Shown here piece by piece: positions 32,889 through 44,694 of a DNA stretch of 64,000 bases. The stretch's first letter is position 1. Each line of letters begins with the position of its first letter. This stretch comes from Ottelia alismoides. Its lineage: Eukaryota > Streptophyta > Magnoliopsida > Alismatales > Hydrocharitaceae. Where the stretch lies: contig JAZKJV010008264.1 of assembly GCA_037367405.1 (NCBI GenBank), positions 992,001-1,056,000 on the forward strand, written 5' to 3'. The notes below the pieces were generated by a model. That model was given only the letters and a program-made list of their open reading frames with translations. It was not told the origin of the DNA and ran no database searches. The position numbers and the translations under genes are program-made.

Positions 32889-34176
32889 TGATGAATCTGT
32901 GATTCATCACTCTAAAAGTTGAAAATAGAAGCTTGTTCCCGAGTAAATAGATGCATATTTCCCTCTTTAATGCATAATTAGCATTCATGCATGCACTCAT
33001 AACATAGGCATTTTAGCACTCATTTTGTATTAAATAAGAAGCCAAGATCACATGTAAAATATCCACTCATAAAAGTAACCTCTCCTTTATAATATGTACA
33101 CCTTAGTTAATAATATAAGGAAGAAAGCCAAGATCTCCTTTGTAAAAGCACCCAATAAAACCCTAAAACCCTTGGACCATAAAATGCCCATAGCTCCCTC
33201 ATACAAACTCCAAAATAGGTCTACTCACTTTCAGAATAATATACATTCAAAGACCTTTAAAATGAGACTAATTTCATCCAATTTGGAGCTCATATGAAAA
33301 AGTTGGGTTTTTGGGCCTCTATGTATACTATGTATACTGTATGTGTGTATATTTGTATTTTTTAATCATATTTGACCTCATCTCTATCTTTGGTCAACAT
33401 GAAACTTATAGATCTCATCAAGATCTACAACTTTCATGTTTTGAGTTTTTCCAAATTCGGCCTCCTTCTCTTTCTAAACTCATTTCTCTTCTCAGCCAAT
33501 CACAGCTGGCCACGTGGCGCCCTCTGGTTGCGCCACGCGGCCCGCTCCCCTTGCCCTAGCCGCCAGCGCTCTCAGCCGTTGGATATTCTTCATGATCCAA
33601 CGGCCAATTGTTCTCCACATGCGCACTTATTCTTAACCGTCTGATCATCAACCCTCCTTGATCTCAGCCGCCCGCCTCCGCCTGCCTGTGCGCATAACAC
33701 GTGGCGCACGTTGCGCCCTTCGATCACGCACGCTGACCCCTCATCCTAACCGCTTATCCCTCCTTGCACCCCAGCCCTTCGATCGAAGCCCTAATCGCAT
33801 CTCCGCCGTTCGCCAGCGCTGCTCCCCTATCGCACCACGTGGCGCCATTACGTCCCTCAGATCGCTTCGCCCCAGATCTAATCCTACCCGCTCCATGAAG
33901 CTTCGACCTGGGCCGTTGGATCACAAGATCCAACGGCCACGACCTCGTCTTCCACCTCCGGCGCCCCTCTCTCCCACGATCTCAGCCTTGCGCAAGGGGG
34001 CTGCCCCTTTCTATTCTTGACCGCACTCCAGCCACCCTCTCCGACCGCCAACACCTCCACGATCTTCACCACTCTCCCTTCTTCCTCGCCAGCTCCCTCA
34101 TTCACCACGCCTCCCACCAGAGCCACCCCACTATGACCACGAACCGCGCCTCGTCACCAGCCAACCCAACATATTC

Positions 34177-34187
34177 ATCCTTTAAAT
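34177..34187 (+). promoter_or_regulatory. TATA-like box of LTR F
   Basis: CCTTTAAATACTCTCCCTCCGG occupies the place of CCTATAAATACACCC in B; the box reads TTTAAATA and is one change away from the B form. Confidence 0.45.
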
Positions 34188-35172
34188 ACTCTCCCTCCGG
34201 CCACTGTCACACCCATCCGCCACTTGAGAGAAGAAGCCCAGCTCTACATTCCCTGAAGGTGACAGCTCCAGGAGATCCCTCCGAGCGAAGACGACTCCTT
34301 CTTGGCGAGATCCGACGAGATTTCAACCTTTGCCGTTGCAAGCTTCACACGAGTCCTGCTCGAGCTCCGCTTGTCGCGCGTTGAGTGACGACAGGAGCAG
34401 CTTCGCTCCTCCTCCCAGGAACTTTATCCATCCACCCCTCCAGGTAATTTATCGGTGTTCTTCTTATTCTCTTCTTCTTCTTCATTGCATACCCATTGTC
34501 TCTCCCTTAATTTCATCTCCATTCATCCATCCAATCGCAAAACCAATTGCACTTCGACGGACAAATCACACGTTGCGAACACAACGGTGATTTTTATTTA
34601 ATTTTCTGGGGAACTTTCATAAACCGATTCATCGGTTATTCAAACTAGTTAAAGAAATGCATGAGAAACAGGGGATTTCTTAAGATCCCCTCCCCACGTC
34701 TCTCTTCCTTCTTCCTCCACCACGGCCGAGCCACGCTCGAGCTTTTCTCTTCGTTGCAGGCACTCTCCTCCGTCGACGTCAGTCCACCGACCTCGCAAGT
34801 CGCCTCCCCTCTAGCGACGGTCACGCGCCTCCTCCCTAGAGCGGCCACGCCGCCCTCCTACTGCTCCAGCCTTCAAAGCCCCTTCAGCCAAGGAAGCCCC
34901 AGCGCTGCCCCTCTCCCTCAGCTCATCTTCCCGCACAGCCATACCCGTGTGGCGCCCACCGCCCCGTCGGCCATCGCGATACCGCCAGGTCCCCCCGCCG
35001 CTTGCGGTGCGTGGCCACCAACGTCGCCGCCACGCTTGCCGTGCGTGTGAGCCGCAACCCCCGTGCACGCCGCAAAGCCGCCCCTCGCTGTCAACCTCCA
35101 CGTGTATGTACCAGCCCCAGCTCCATCTCTAGTAACGTTAGCCGCACGTCCCCCTACGCACGACGGCTACCT

Positions 35173-35232
35173 TCCGTGAAGCTTCATCATCCCCTGTTCA
35201 AGTCCGTGAAGCTTCATCATCCCCTGTTCAAG
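35173..35232 (+). repeat. Perfect 30-bp tandem duplication in LTR F
   Basis: Two identical copies, 35173-35202 and 35203-35232, each beginning TCCGTGAAGCTTCATC. Identity despite the age of the LTR suggests a recent slippage event. Confidence 0.95.
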
Positions 35233-36260
35233 TCCAAGGAACAGAGGAGGCAACAAAGTAGGTATTTGCAAAGGGGACACTTGCACCCCCTTGCAAGTTC
35301 TTAAACAAAGTTCAAGTTTTAGGTAATTCCATATAAGTCCCTGTTCTCCATTTGAGTTCATATTTCTTTTTCTGTATTGCATTCATACTCCTACATTTGC
35401 GCATATTTTTTGTCAACATTTTGTCATCCATTTTTAATTCCAAAAGTTGCATTATATAGCATAACTCTTGTTCTACCATTTTAGCATTTATTTGTATTTT
35501 TCTGATTTGCAGAATATTTATGGAAATTAATTTGGTGAAAATTGCAACATTTTACCCATGTTGATTGATTAATTGATTGCGCATTATCTGCTTATCGAAA
35601 AAATCTCTGAAAAATCATCATTGGTACATCTAAGTCTACGCTACAAGATATCCAAAAATCATCCCATTTCGCGTATAGTTTGTCTTAGAAAAATCATTTA
35701 GTGAAAACCTTAATTGATTTTTAATTAATCAACCGTGAAGTGTTTTTACGAAATTCAAGTTGATTTGGATAGCTCTTAATTAGGTCTATTTGGATTAATT
35801 TTAATTCTGAGAAATATCATCGTTTGGTAATTATTAAAATTGGTTTAGTCATTTTCACTAAAGTTTGCATATTTTATTATCCGTGCATCTAAAAATTACA
35901 AAAAAAATAGGGTAGATTAATTTCATCCCATTTCATAATTTGGCCAAGTCATAATTTTTAGAATTAATTTGACCTTATTTCTCATTTAACTTGTAAGTTG
36001 GCATGATTTTGCATGTGTCTCGTATAAAAAAACCGAAAAAGATCAAAAACATTCCCTCTGAAAATCGAACATTGGAAATTTGCTAAAAATCTACCTAAGG
36101 AGATAGTTGCCTCCATGAGTTCGACCTTGGACTTCCACCAAGTAAAAAAATTTGCCGCTCGAGATTAAGTTGAATATAATTGGAAGTTGTTTTTGATCTG
36201 CTCTCGTTATCCGAATGCAACGAACATAATAAATTAATTTGAACATTAATTTGCTCGAAT

Positions 36261-36623
36261 TAACAAGGGTAGCGGGAGCGGGTATCACCAAGAAAGACAA
36301 GCATGCATCCCCACAAGTGGAGACAGTATACGAGGAGCCTCCACAGGTGTTCGAGATCAACGGGCTGTGGTACATCCATGACCCCGTCGGTAGACAGTCA
36401 GGGATAGGGAATAGTCAGCCACACTGACCTTCCCTAGCTTACCAGGAAAACAGCTCCGTCCCCGCACCACGCTTTATTCAGTCCAGGACGGAACGGGGGT
36501 ACCAGCCTTAGCAGCACCAGCAGCCTCAGCGCACATTCTGAAGGATATGGTTAGATCTTCAAGCGCATCATGGAAGCGTGAGCATCGCATCGGATAAGAC
36601 GAAGAAGGACTAGTCGCACTAGT
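36261..36623 (+). pseudogene. Element B gag, downstream fragment between two insertions
   Basis: After LTR F the frame encodes GITKKDKHASPQVETVYEEP and FEINGLWYIHDPVG, then a stop at 36427, then a Gln/Pro-rich stretch (QQHQQPQRTF) before the Copia-like LTR. This is the hydrophilic region between capsid and protease. No zinc knuckle was seen. Confidence 0.55.
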
Positions 36624-39108
36624 TGTTCTATGCAGCAGAAATTAAAAATTTTCATGCGACGAAACCACATGATCCAAGAACACTTCTCGGATCGTTTCGT
36701 CTATAACCACAAACAAGTAATAGGATTACCTCTTGAAGCGTGGTTGCGATCGAGTCTCTAAACGAAGAGACCTCCTGTCTCAAGTCCGATCCATTGGAGG
36801 AGATGCTTGCGAGCGCGGGGATGAACCGCATGCTTCTCGCAATCCATGTTGATGATCTAAGTGGTGGATCTTCTGATCTCGACACACGAGATCCATTGTC
36901 TTCTTTACGAGTGAGGCGCACCGAAGGAGACGGAGATCCACGAGCAAACGATCGGGCAACATAACGACGATGCTGCGGCGATGGAGAACCTCTCTAGGGC
37001 AACCATGGTGGATGGACATGAAAGGGAGAGAGAAAGAGGGCTGACGTGTAGAGAGAAGAGAGAGAGAGAGAGATATGCTTCTCAAGCATTGTGTAAAGAA
37101 GAGCAAAGGGGTGCCTCTCCTTTTATAATATTTTGGGATCCATGGATCTCAATCCATGGGACAACACAAATCCAATGGTTCTCATTGATTGTGTTTCATT
37201 TAATGGCTAAGATTTGTGTTGGTAAAAACCAACAACAATTAATTAGATTTAGATTAAATCCATGTTGATAAATCAATATATATCAATTCCAAATTAAATT
37301 AATCAAGCATGGAGATTACGGAATGAAGATTGCCTCCTTCCATAATATTGGATTTGGTGGCAATCTCATGTAATCTCATGAGATCTCATGAGATTACATT
37401 ATTCCATGGAAATATCCAAGATTTACAACAACACTTGTTGTAAATTATTCTACAAAAATAATTGATAATTATTTTGTGAATATTGCAATCTTGCCATTGG
37501 AAAATTGTGAATCATATTCACAACCCAAAATAAAATGTGAATTACATTTTCAATTAATAGTCCAATGTGAATCCAGTTCACATAACATTTAATTAACAAA
37601 TGTAAATTACAAATAGCTCTCTCTTATATATTATAAATCACATTTATAATATATATGACTAATATGGATATTGCTATCCACATTATTCATATCCATGATA
37701 CATTTAATCATCTTGGATATCTATTCTCGTGTGCCCAAATAATATGAATCACATTCACATTATTCACATCTTTGATAATCAAATCTCATTTAATTATCTA
37801 AGACAACTCTCTTTATAATTTGAATCAAATTCATATTACTCATGATAATTAAATCACATTTAATTATCTATTTTCTTAATGCCCGGATACTTATATCAAC
37901 AATGAAATTATCCTGAACTCTTTCAAGGATAATGCGCTTTCTCCGCGAATATTTGGAGATAAGGACATGGAGATTGTATTGTTCCACGTATAGTGACTTG
38001 GATATTAAGATCACATCTCAAATCCAGATCGTGGGCCTCCCATAGATGCTTGATTAAATCAAGACCACAAATCTAATCTTCTCATTGCATCTGAATCATA
38101 TGCAGATCAATGTCCAACATTTGGACCAAGATCAGATCACTTCTCTCTACTGAGAGGAGTCACTAAAATCCAGACCTGTTTCATCACTCCTAGAAATGGA
38201 AGCGTCATGGTTATATAATCGTTTATGATCACATCACCCTCAGGTATTCCCAATACATGTACATCTTGCATACTGGAAGACTTAGAATAAACTCGAAGTA
38301 TTAGATCAACTTTACACTGTCTACTTCAGGAATCTATCAGTAAGTTTCTCATTAGATCATTGGGAGTTGGTATCGATCATACACTTTCCAAAAGCGTATA
38401 TCATACCTAGGTCTTGATCATATACTTTCCAAAAGTATATATCAAACCTACAAATTCTGTCAAGATTCCAAAGCGAGACGACCGTGCGCACAGAATTTGA
38501 TTCTTCCCAATATCTCATGAGTGAGCTCATGTCTTCCGGTTCAGTGACTGAACCTGTATGATCCCTTTGAGAGATCGTATTACTCATATGCCCTTATATG
38601 CACACCAACGCGTCTGTGTATAGACCGTGGTTAGGTCATCAACCTATTGGTCTGCCAAATGTACATACTCAGACATATAGTAACACATCTGCCTCCAGTC
38701 AGAGGATGCGTGCATGTATCGTGACAACATACGATATAGGACTTTGGTTATCTCGATCTCGTTAAGTCAACTCTTTGACCTAACTAATCTGACACCTCCG
38801 AATCTCTATTGCTATGCAAAGGACATGCATCAAGAGGTCGGCAGACATCAGCCTTTAGAGATAAGGATTGCCATCTCCTGCTCAGGATGGAGATCATCTC
38901 TTAACAATCATTTGTCGGTGCTTGATGAGTCCTCAATCTAACTCTATAGACATTCATCCAAGCACCAGCCTCTATGATTCAACAGTTGAATCAACAGTTG
39001 TATGATCATCAAGACGGCCATGGTACATAACCCTAATTGTACTAAGGGACCTATTATGCAAATTATTCATTCTTCATTTCAGATCAGGGAATGATATTCG
39101 CAATAACA
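36624..39108 (-). mobile_element. Solo LTR of Copia type in element B (minus strand)
   Basis: On the minus strand the segment begins TGTTATTGCGAATATC (39108 leftward) and ends CTGCATAGAACA (36624), giving TGTT...AACA ends. A minus-strand TATTATAAAAGGAGAGGC (37130 leftward) with pyrimidine-rich downstream sequence fits an LTR promoter. Gag coding of B is present on both sides (QQHQQPQ before, HMSNTFHSGQQGP after), so it is an insertion. No 5-base duplication was recognised (CTAGT and TTTAT flank it), so the ends may be off by some bases. Superfamily is inferred from ends and structure only. Confidence 0.6.
37121..37127 (-). promoter_or_regulatory. TATA box of the Copia-like LTR (minus strand)
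   Basis: Minus-strand TATAAAA followed by GGAGAGGCACCCC and a CT-rich run. Confidence 0.55.
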
Positions 39109-40199
39109 TTTATTGCATAATGGCTCGCCGTGGGCTCACATGTCCAACACATTCCACTCAGGCCAGCAGGGACCGTCACCATTACATCAGCAGCAGCAGT
39201 ATTGGCATGGCCAGCAGGGCCAGTATAGGACCTCATCTTCAGGTTAGCATCAACCAGCCCAGCCCACCGAATTGGAGTCCCTCACCTTGGCAATCCAGAC
39301 CCTGACTGATAGGGTCCAACAAATCTAGAATGACTATCTGGATATGAGAACCGATCTGAATCATGTTTCTCGTAACCAGAACCAACAGATGGCGCCAAAG
39401 ATCCCAATTCCCGTCTAGGTTCAGGCCAATCCGAACAGCCGAAACCCAAGGCCAGAACCGACCACGAGATCAAGTATACTATTCAGATAATTCTTTTTCT
39501 GAACATGAGATCTTTTCGTATGATAATGTAAACCATAAGTCCCTCAGGAGTGGAAGGATCGTGATCGTACCTAATCGGGCACGGGCACCAGAGGAGGAAG
39601 CCGCCAAGTCTCTACCTAAGGAGAACTTGGAGGCTGAGGAGCAGCACCACCACCATCATCACCGGCAGAAGAAGAGGACTTCTGAGTCCTCAAAGAAGCA
39701 AGGGAACTGCACTGGCAGGGAGTCCACCGAAACCGATGAAGAGACCGCACCTCCATCTGAGGAGGACAATCCAACAGTCGCGGAGAAAGTATCACCGGTT
39801 TCACATCAGCATTTTCCTTTTCATCATAGTCCGAGTCAGAGTCAGTTTCAGAGTCTGAGTCTTGTACAGAACTCAGTTCCAGCTTTGAATGAAAGTATTT
39901 CAGTTTTAGAATCTGAGTTGGAGTCAATAATTCCTTTCCCCCGAGCTCTTAAAGGTGGAAAGAATAAAACTAAAAAAAACCAAAAAGATGACCCTGAGAT
40001 GGCAGAGTTTTGTAACAAACATATAAAGGTCACAATTCCTTTTGACAAGTACGTGGAGATGACACCTGCATTTCAGAAGTACCTTAAGGTGAGATGCACA
40101 CCTGCTAGGGTTAACAGGAAGACCAAAAGCAGTGTTGAGAAACATGTTCTGTCAGTGGCCATGACTTGTGCGATAAAGAACTCGTTTCCAACGAAATGA
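39109..40199 (+). pseudogene. Element B gag C-terminal region and linker to protease
   Basis: Coding resumes after the solo LTR with a Gln-rich stretch (SGQQGPSPLHQQQQYWHGQQ) and TELESLTLAIQTLTDRVQQI, a coiled coil typical of Athila gag-protease linkers. The 278-codon ORF 39363-40199 follows, rich in Glu, Ser and Lys, with six consecutive histidines (39645-39662). It ends in RKTKSSVEKHVLSVA, the counterpart of RTKTERHILSMA in element A just before the protease. A frame change separates the Gln-rich part from the 39363 ORF. Confidence 0.65.
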
Positions 40200-40880
40200 A
40201 GAGACATTGGTGCACATTATGTAGTGAGTTATGTCGATGGCATTGCGTTTGCCCACCCTCTCCTAGACAACGATTCCTCAATCAACTTAATGCGTACAAC
40301 CCTCTAGGAGCGGCTTAATCTCGGACCTCTTAGGAAATCTAGATCTCTCCTTTAGTTCGCTGAGAAATCAACCAAGAGGTCCCAAGGAAAATTGAGGAAT
40401 GCTGTCATCAAAGTCAAGGGTCAAGAATACATGATAGACTTTACTGTCTTAGATATGGAAACCCCTTGTAATTGGAGAGATTCCCAGATCATCCTAAGCA
40501 GGCCCTTCGTCAGAACAACAGGGGCCTTGTTTGATTACAAGATCAGGAAAATCCAGTTCCAAACTCCAGGCGGAGATGAGGAACTTGAGATGAAGCAAAC
40601 CAGATGGCAGAGACCGGATTCCGAATCCAGTACCGAGTACTCTTCATCCGAAGCAGACTGCGACCATGTAGACATGGTTGGGCCATGGAGACAGAACCCA
40701 GCCAGCATCAATGAGTCCCTCCCCTCCGGAGAAGATCCAGTGTATGAGTCAGTTTGCGAGGTCCTTAGAAATGAGTTCAGCTCAAAGCCTGCATCCCCCT
40801 ACATCTTCGATGACTTAGAGGCTCAGCTGGGCCATTCAGTCCTTACCTCTTTAGGACAATCAGAAGATGAGGATGACTAG
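40200..40880 (+). pseudogene. Element B aspartic protease
   Basis: HPLLDNDSSINLM (about 40254-40292) occupies the active-site position where Gypsy proteases have D-T/S-G-A, so the Gly is lost (D-N-D). The ORF 40392-40880 continues with VKGQEYMIDFTVLDMETPCN and IILSRPFVRTTGALFDYKI, the ILGRPFL motif with one Ser for Gly. An in-frame TAG near 40303 and a frame change near 40360 break the gene. The acidic Ser/Glu tail (ESSTEYSSSEADCDHVD) resembles the acidic ORFs in A and C. The enzyme would have cut the gag-pol polyprotein. Confidence 0.82.
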
Positions 40881-40886
40881 TCGGAC

Positions 40887-41120
40887 GTGGCTTTTGCTGA
40901 TTGCATGGAAATCGTTGATGATCCGACTCTAGAGCCGAATGACTTGGTGGCCTCAATTTCAGAGACAGATCCATCCACTTTCAACACTGAACCAGATTCA
41001 ATTGAGCCAGACTTCCTAGACGATCACACATTACCTAAGCTCAAGACTTTACCCACAACACTAAAATATGCCTTCCTTACGGGTTAGGAGAAGAAATATC
41101 TGATCATCATCAGTTCGCGG
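40887..41120 (+). pseudogene. Element B linker between protease and reverse transcriptase
   Basis: A 66-codon acidic open stretch with LPKLKTLPTTLKYAFL near its end, the usual entry segment of Athila RT (LKPLP..LKYAFL). It is separated from the protease ORF by a stop at 40880 and from the RT by a stop at 41087. Confidence 0.65.
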
Positions 41121-41985
41121 TTGACCGAGGAGTACCAATCATGCTTGCTAAAGATCATGGAGAAAAACTGCAAGGCGATAGGTTGGAGAATTTTCGATCT
41201 CCACGGATTAAATCCCGCTCTATGTTCGCACCATATCTACTTGGAAAATGAAGCCAAACCCTCTCGTGAATTCCAACTTCGTTTGAATCCAAATTTACGA
41301 GAGGTATTGAAGAAGGAGATAGAGAAATGGTGCAATGCGGGTTTCATTTATCCCATCTCCAACTCTAAATGGGTGGCCCCGATCCATGTTGTCCCAAAAA
41401 AGTCGGGAATTTAGACAACCACCAACGAGGACGGAGAGGAAATCGTGACGTAAGTGCCTACGTCGTGGCGCATCTGTGTGGATTACAGATGCATGAATGC
41501 TGCGACAAAGAAGGATCATTTCCCCCTACCGTTCATTGATCATATCCTAGAGAGACTAGCAGAGAAAGAATTCTTCTGGTTCTTAGATGGGTTCTTGGGA
41601 TACAATCAAGTAGCCATAGATCCATAGGACCAGGAAAAGACCACATTCACATGCTCCTTTGGTACTTATGCTTTCTAACGCATGCCCTTTGGGTTATGCA
41701 ATGCTCCAGGTACCTTTCAAAGGTGCATGATTGTTGTATTCACTGAAATGGTCGGCGAATTCCTGCAAGTCTTCATGGATGACTTCTCGATCCACGACGA
41801 TTCTTTAGATTCCTGTCTTAGGAATCTGGACCGAGTCCTTAAAAGATGTTGTGAGGTTAATCTGGTGCTCTCCTGAGAGAAAAGTCACTTCATGGTGACA
41901 GAGGGCATTGTGTTGGGGCATGTCATCTCCAAGAGAGGAATGGAGGTTGAACCTGTCAAGGTGGATGTGATCAGATGACTCCAAC
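41121..41985 (+). pseudogene. Element B reverse transcriptase, N-terminal and palm
   Basis: Coding with FQLRLNPNLREVLKKEIEKW, then VAPIHVVPKKSGI, WRICVDYRCMNAATKKDHFP, FWFLDGFLGYNQVAIDP, RMPFGLCNAPGTFQRCM and the catalytic FMDDFS (41772-41789; Asp codons 41778-41783). These are the ordered Ty3/Gypsy RT blocks, with FMDD in place of YVDD as in Athila. In-frame stops lie at 41412, 41450, 41625, 41677 and 41874; at least the later ones fit single C-to-T or G-to-A changes. The enzyme copied the RNA into DNA; this copy cannot. Confidence 0.92.
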
Positions 41986-42710
41986 CACCAACCAACGTTA
42001 AACAGTTGCGGTCTTTCCTCGGGCATGTCGGATTTTATCGGAGATTTATCAAGGATTTTTTCAAGATTGCCCGACCGCTAACTGAGCTTTTAGGCAAGGA
42101 CATGGAGTTTATTGTTGATCACAAATGTCTTAAGGCCTTTAAGCTATTACAAGGAATGATCATGGACGCCACTATCCTACAAGCCCCAGATTGGTCTCTA
42201 CCTTTTGAGATCATGACAGACGCATCAGATTTTGTTGTTGGGGTTGTGTTAGGATAGAGAAGGGATGGCGTCCTGTTTGCAATTCACTACGCAAGTAAAG
42301 TGCTTGATACCGCTCAACGTAACTATACAGTTACGGAAAAAGAGATGCTTGCGGTAGTGTTTGCCTTGGACAAGTTCAGATCTCACTTAATCGGATCCAA
42401 AGTAATTGTGTTCACTGACCATACGATGATACGATACTTGATAGAAAAGAAGAACACGAAGGCATGTCTTCTTCGGTGGATTTTGCTTATCCAGGAGTTT
42501 GATTTGGATATTAGTGATAAACCTGGAAAGAAGAACATAGTAGCCGATCATCTCTCTCGTCTCGAAGATCTTAATACTTCTGAGGATTCACCAATTCAAG
42601 ACTCCTTCCTTGATGAGTCGATTTTTGTTGTCGACTCACTCCCATGGTATGCCAATATCGTGAACTATCTTGTCTCCAAGAAGGTTCCCGAGGGTTGGCC
42701 CAAACATTGA
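41986..42710 (+). pseudogene. Element B RT connection and RNase H
   Basis: RSFLGHVGFYRRFIKDF (42009) is the conserved RT thumb segment. RNase H follows: MTDASDFVVGVVLG (42217), [20 protein letters not shown] (42322), [11 protein letters not shown] (42409) and ADHLSRL (42544), giving the expected Asp, Glu, Asp, Asp residues. A TAG at 42255 after VVLG, where related proteins have Gln, separates the two ORFs. The domain removes RNA during reverse transcription. Confidence 0.92.
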
Positions 42711-43892
42711 CCGACTGAAGTCAGATGCTAGACACTACCATTGGTAGGATCCGATCCTTTTCTTTGAAGGACCGGATTGTGTCTGGAGACGGTGTATTCC
42801 TCAGGAGGAATACCAGAGTGTGCTTTCTTTATGCCACAGCTTAGAGGCAGGAGGACACCACTCCGGGAAGAGGACCGCATGGAATGTACTTCAGTGTGGC
42901 TTTTACAGGCCGACTCTGTTTCGCAATGCCATCACCTTTGCGAAGTCGTGCCCAGTATGCCAGAGAATGGGAGGAACCATTGGTTCTAAGGATGAGATGC
43001 CGATGCAGCCTGTCATCATTTGTGATGTCTTTGACGCTTGGGGCATCGACTTCATGGGCCCATTCCCTGTTAGCCACGGATTTGAGTACATCATTCTTGC
43101 GGTAGACTACCTATCCAGGTGGGTGGAGGCTATCCAACCCGAACCGCATACAGCAGGACTGTCTGTAAATTCATCAGAGAGCATATCATCGCAAGGTTCG
43201 GGATCCCCAAAATGTTGATATCAGATGGGGGAAGCCACTTTGTAAACCGATAGGTGAAGAAACTCTTGAAGGACTACGGCATCGAACACCATGTCGCTAG
43301 TCCTTACCACCCATAAACTAATGGTTTTGCTGAGGTGTCGAATAGGGAGGTGAAATCTATATTGCAGAAGCTTGTCCGCCCAGATAGGAAGGACTGGTCC
43401 CAGATCCTGGATCAAGTCCTATGGGCTTATAGGACAGCTTACAAGACACCTTTAGGAACCTCCCCATTCCAAATGGTATTCGGAAAGCCATGCCATTTGT
43501 CCGCAGAGTTAGTGCATAAATCTGAATGGGCAATCAAGAAGGTAAATTGGAACACACACCTTGGGCAAAAGCCGAGAGAAATGGATCTGAACGAGCTTGT
43601 GGAAGTCAGAAACCACGCATACGACAATAGTCTGGTGTACAAGGACAAGGTTAAGCGTTGGCACGATAGATATATCAGACGAAAGGCCTTTGTTCCTGGA
43701 CAAATGCTATGGTTGTTCAATGCCAAGCTGAAAGTCTTCCAAGGTAAGTTGAAATCCAAGTGGATGGGCCCATTCATTATCCGTGCGGTGCATGATAGTG
43801 GATGTATCGAGATCTCAGATTTTACAGATGACGCACAGACATTCCTAGTGAATGGACAACCGTTGAAGCGCTTCGTCGAAACCAATGAGTAG
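42711..43892 (+). pseudogene. Element B integrase
   Basis: The zinc-binding half is partly preserved ([20 protein letters not shown], Cys codons near 42950). The core has WGIDFMGPF (Asp codon 43048), [11 protein letters not shown] (Asp codon 43224) and FAEVSNREVKSIL (Glu codon 43332), the DDE triad. A frameshift between 43145 and 43160 and stops at 43252 and 43315 break it. The C-terminal ORF 43335-43892 has GTSPFQMVFGKPCHLSAEL, WMGPFIIRAV and FLVNGQPLKRFV and ends without a chromodomain, as in Athila. The enzyme joins the DNA copy to the host genome. Confidence 0.92.
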
Positions 43893-44109
43893 TTAGTCCA
43901 TGTGAGGAGATTGTACTCATGCGCAAGCCAGAGTCAGCAGATACAAATCAAGCCGCGCATGAGACCTTACAACAGTGAACTCTCGCCATCAGCAGCAACT
44001 GGAAAGATTCAGACCGATACCCTTGTATATATCCATCATTTCTGTACATTCTACCCCCCCTCCCCCGACTCTAGTAACTCACCCAACTTCATCTATCTCT
44101 ATCTACGAC
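43893..44109 (+). other. Short tail after integrase, no envelope-like ORF
   Basis: About 220 bases lie between the integrase stop and the first hairpin. The ORF 43902-44123 has no recognised domain and ends inside the hairpin array. Some Athila elements have an extra ORF here; B does not. Confidence 0.6.
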
Positions 44110-44467
44110 TATACTTAGGATAACCAAATCCTAAGTATAGGGGTGAGTCGACTGAGTCTGTTCACTATACATCCTCCATATCACACCGGTTCTCATACGC
44201 ACTTCTTTGCTATACTTAGGCTACCAAAGCTCAAGTATAGGGGGGACCGATGCCTGCCATGTATATACTCATCCGTTTCCCCTCTTGACCTCGTACACCC
44301 CATTTTTGTCCTTCTTCTATACTCAGGCTGCCAGAGCCTAAGTATAGGGGGCAGGACGACTTCTATACATTTTTCGCTCTTTTGACTCTCTTACTCTTAG
44401 CACGAGCTATGTCTTTTTCCTCACTTTCCGTGCTCTGAGGACATAGCACACGCTAAGTATAGGGCGG
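44110..44467 (+). repeat. Hairpin / polypurine-like array of element B
   Basis: Four units. Unit one: arms TATACTTAGGAT (44110-44121) and ATCCTAAGTATA (44128-44139), a 12-base perfect stem with a six-base loop, then GGGG. Unit two: 44211-44245, imperfect stem, then six G. Unit three: 44318-44329 with 44335-44346, then five G. Unit four: about 44391-44467 with a long loop holding GCTCTGAGGACATAGC, then GCTAAGTATAGGG. Spacing is about 100 bases, as in element A. Confidence 0.88.
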
Positions 44468-44659
44468 CGTGTATATATTTTATATATACTTTACCCATAG
44501 CTCGTACCTTCACATATTTTTTTATATATATTACGTAATAATTACGGGCTGGGAAAAATTTGGAGAAATATTTTTGTAAAATACACTTGTATAATATGTA
44601 TAATACTTATAAAACCCTTGTAAATTTTTGTAACATAGGAGGTATACCAAATTCCTGAA

Positions 44660-44694
<35 letters not shown>

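Larger units (their letters stand above)
32889..36260 (+). mobile_element. LTR F: LTR of a B-related family inserted in gag, 3' end truncated
   Basis: Starts with the palindrome TGATGAATC, TGT, GATTCATCA and follows the B LTR module by module (TTGAAAATAGAAGCTTGTTCC; an AACATGAAACTTATAGATC repeat at 33399; CACGTGGCGC at 33513; perfect dyads CCGTTGGAT/ATCCAACGG at 33576-33603 and 33913-33936). It ends ATTAACAAGGGTAG at 36260, lacking the last 14 or so bases that close the B LTR (TAAGACGCACGTCA). Gag coding of B resumes at once. No 5-base duplication is visible. ORFs within this LTR are rejected. Confidence 0.8.

Noticed and set aside
43902..44123. Envelope-like ORF after B integrase
   Set aside because: Only 73 codons, it runs into the hairpin array, and there is no signal peptide or membrane segment.
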